Shown here one piece after another: positions 14,291 through 16,062 of a DNA stretch of 16,062 nt. Below the pieces are notes generated by a model. The model was not told the origin of the DNA. It worked only from the letters and a program-made list of their open reading frames with translations, and searched no databases. The position numbers and the translations under genes are program-made. The stretch spans positions 1 through 16,062 of the forward strand of contig JACMOY010000179.1 in assembly GCA_014377795.1 (NCBI GenBank). Direction: 5' to 3'. Numbering within the stretch: the stretch's first letter is position 1; every line of letters begins with the position of its first letter. The DNA comes from Actinomycetota bacterium. Its GTDB lineage: Bacteria; Actinomycetota; Actinomycetes; Actinomycetales; Angustibacteraceae.

Positions 14291-15444
14291 GGAGCCTTCC
14301 CCCCGATCTGCTCGAGCGCGTCCGCACGGCTCTGGCGGAGGACCCCGGCCCGGTGACGCCCGGCCGGGTCGCGGCGGCGGTGCGCGAGGCGGGGGCGGTG
14401 CTGGGCGACGTCGGGCTGCTGGACGTCGTCGACGCCCTGCGCGCCGAGCTGGTCGGAGCCGGCCCGCTCGAGTCGCTGCTGGCCGGCCCCGAGGTCACCG
14501 ACGTCCTGGTCAACGGGCCGCACGACGTCTGGGTCGACCGCGGGCAGGGTGTCGAGCGGGTGCGGATGGACCTCGGCGACGAGCCGGCGGTGCGCCGCCT
14601 CGCGGTGCGGCTGGCCGCCGTCGCCGGCCGCCGGCTCGACGACGCGGCGCCGTACGTCGACGCCCGGTTGCCCGGGGGCGTGCGGGTGCACGCCGTCCTG
14701 CCGCCCCTGGCCGAGGGCACGCTGATCAGCCTGCGGGTGCCGCACCGGCGCAGCCTGACGCTGGCCGACCTGGTGCACCGGGGATCGGTCCCGCCCGGCT
14801 GGGTCGCGCTGATCGAGCGCCTGGTGCGTCAGCGCGCTGCCATGCTGGTCAGTGGCGGCACGGGATCGGGCAAGACCACCGTGCTGGCGGCTCTGCTGGC
14901 GCTGGTGCCGACCAGCGAGCGGATCGTGGTGGTCGAGGACACAGCCGAGCTGCGCGTCGAGCACCCGCACGTGGTGCGGCTGCAGGCCAGGGCACCCAAC
15001 GTCGAGGGCCGCGGTGCCGTCACGATGACCGACCTGGTGCGCCAGGCCCTGCGGATGCGACCCGACCGCCTGGTGGTGGGTGAGGTGCGTGGCGCCGAGG
15101 TGCGCGAGCTGCTCGCGGCCCTCAACACCGGCCACGAGGGCGGTTGCGGCACCTTGCACGCCAACGCGGCTGCCGACGTCCCCGCCCGGCTGGAGGCGCT
15201 GGGAGCGCTGGCCGGTCTGGATCGATCCGCGGTCCACGCCCAGGCGCGCGGCGCCGTCCAGGTCGTCCTGCACCTGCAACGACGCGCCGGCCACCGGCGG
15301 CTGATGGAGGTCGCGGTCGTCGACCCGACCGCATCGGGTCTCGTCGTGCTGCCCGCAGTGGTCGCCGACCCCACTGACCCGGCCGCACCCGGTACGCGCG
15401 GCGCCGGCTTCCCGGTGCTCGAGCGGCTCCTGGGGACGACGTGA
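14287..15444 (+). CDS. tadA: TadA-type secretion ATPase
   Basis: A 385-residue type II/IV secretion ATPase (VirB11/CpaF/TadA group). An N-terminal helical region leads to PLESLLAGPEVTDVLVNGPHDVWVDR (~60-85), the usual N-terminal domain signature. The ATPase core has Walker A GGTGSGKTT (190-198), Asp box VVVEDTAEL (~214-222), Walker B DRLVVGEVRG (260-269) and His box TGHEGGCGTLHAN (281-293). All catalytic motifs look intact. It powers assembly of Flp/Tad pili or a related secretion machine from the cytoplasmic side. GTG 14287 overlaps the ssd stop (GTGA), which fixes the start. The next gene is coupled the same way. Confidence 0.95.
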   Translation: MRSLPPDLLERVRTALAEDPGPVTPGRVAAAVREAGAVLGDVGLLDVVDALRAELVGAGPLESLLAGPEVTDVLVNGPHDVWVDRGQGVERVRMDLGDEPAVRRLAVRLAAVAGRRLDDAAPYVDARLPGGVRVHAVLPPLAEGTLISLRVPHRRSLTLADLVHRGSVPPGWVALIERLVRQRAAMLVSGGTGSGKTTVLAALLALVPTSERIVVVEDTAELRVEHPHVVRLQARAPNVEGRGAVTMTDLVRQALRMRPDRLVVGEVRGAEVRELLAALNTGHEGGCGTLHANAAADVPARLEALGALAGLDRSAVHAQARGAVQVVLHLQRRAGHRRLMEVAVVDPTASGLVVLPAVVADPTDPAAPGTRGAGFPVLERLLGTT

Positions 15445-16062
15445 CGCTCTTCGCCGCACTGCTGCTCGCCGCCGCCGTGCTGGTCTGGCCGTCGGGCCGG
15501 TGGGTGCTGGCTCGCTCGCCGGCGCACCCGCGGCGCCCGGTGCGTGCGGTCCGGGCCCGGTCGCCGGCGGGCGCCGTCCCGGCGCAGGTGCTTCTGCAGG
15601 TGATCGAGGCGGTCGGCGCGCAGGTGCGCGCCGGTGCCCCACCCGGCCTCGCGTGGGATGCCGCCGTCGAGGTCGTCGAGGGTGCGGCGGACCGCCTGCC
15701 GCGCGGCCCCGGCGAGCCGGTCGCTGACGCGCTGCGACGCGCTGCGCCACGTGACCGGGTCGTGCTCGCGGTCGCGGCTGCCTGGTCGCTGGCCGAGGAC
15801 GTCGGCGCGCCCCTGGCCGACGTCCTGGACCAGCTGGCGGTGGGACTGCGCAGTGATGCAGACGTCGACGGCGAGATCGAGGCCTCGCTGGCCGGGCCGC
15901 GCGCGACCGCCCGGTTGCTGGCTGCGCTGCCCGTGGCGGGGATAGCGATCGGTGAGCTGATCGGCGCCCACCCGGGGCAGGTGCTGGTCGCGACACCGGT
16001 CGGTCGGGTCTGCGCGGTGGCGGGCATGGCGCTCGGGGTGCTCGGCCAGCTGTGGTCGCGAC
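15441..16062 (+). CDS. tadB: TadB-like type II secretion F-domain protein, 3' end cut by window edge
   Basis: The first 207 residues are visible, starting at a GTG that overlaps the tadA stop (GTGA). An N-terminal hydrophobic helix (VTLFAALLLAAAVLVW) is followed by a basic linker. The cytoplasmic T2SSF-type helical region has LQVIEAVGAQVRAGAPPGLAWDAA (~53-76) and WSLAEDVGAPLADVLDQLAVGLR (~115-137). Next comes IEASLAGPRATARLLAALPVAGIAIGELIGAHPG, the loop entering the next membrane helix, as in TadB/TadC. It is an inner-membrane platform protein working with TadA. A TadC-like partner and the pilin/TadE genes are expected beyond the right edge. Confidence 0.9.
   Translation, partial: MTLFAALLLAAAVLVWPSGRWVLARSPAHPRRPVRAVRARSPAGAVPAQVLLQVIEAVGAQVRAGAPPGLAWDAAVEVVEGAADRLPRGPGEPVADALRRAAPRDRVVLAVAAAWSLAEDVGAPLADVLDQLAVGLRSDADVDGEIEASLAGPRATARLLAALPVAGIAIGELIGAHPGQVLVATPVGRVCAVAGMALGVLGQLWSR

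Noticed and set aside
1..16062. Mobile element or CRISPR array
   Set aside because: No transposase or integrase motifs, terminal inverted repeats, attachment-site duplications or regularly spaced repeats were seen.

Overview
The window is from a high-GC actinobacterium. G and C dominate third codon positions, GTG starts are frequent, genes overlap by ATGA or GTGA, there are leaderless-type TANNNT starts, and it carries the Ssd-TadA-TadB locus typical of Actinomycetia. Genus cannot be resolved. The sequence looks chromosomal: I saw no insertion sequence, phage gene, CRISPR array, tRNA or rRNA.

Region 1 (1-6509) is a carbohydrate uptake module. A divergent glycogen-debranching-type glycosidase (minus strand, cut by the left edge) faces a LacI-family regulator, which is translationally coupled to a lipoprotein solute-binding protein. 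Two CUT1-type permeases follow. No ATPase is encoded, so a shared MsiK/MalK-type ATPase elsewhere is likely. The 163-bp divergent gap holds a perfect-arm palindrome (TTGGAA-GG-TTCCAA) placed to control both directions. A 36-nt hairpin separates the binding-protein gene from the permease genes.

Region 2 (6499-8584) holds small accessory genes: a four-helix membrane protein (minus), a DUF2071/YqjF-like protein (plus) and, overlapping it, an EamA/DMT-family transporter.

Region 3 (8571-10683) is a divergent pair: a LytS/YehU-type membrane histidine kinase without a partner regulator, and a Fic-fold protein that has lost its catalytic histidine. Both appear to start leaderless from a shared 43-bp gap.

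Region 4 (10680-12610) contains two tandem paralogous single-pass membrane proteins of unknown function. The upstream copy is split by an apparent one-base frameshift in a run of five C (plus strand).

Region 5 (12611-16062) starts with a 582-bp non-coding stretch rich in inverted repeats. It then has the start of a Tad/Flp-type locus: Ssd (CpaE/MinD-like, lacking the P-loop lysines), TadA secretion ATPase and TadB (cut by the right edge), all coupled by GTGA overlaps.

The most interesting items are the degenerate Fic protein, the frameshifted paralog pair, the candidate alternative-pairing leader upstream of ssd, and the dual-use operator in the sugar module. All three convergent gene pairs overlap at their 3' ends.
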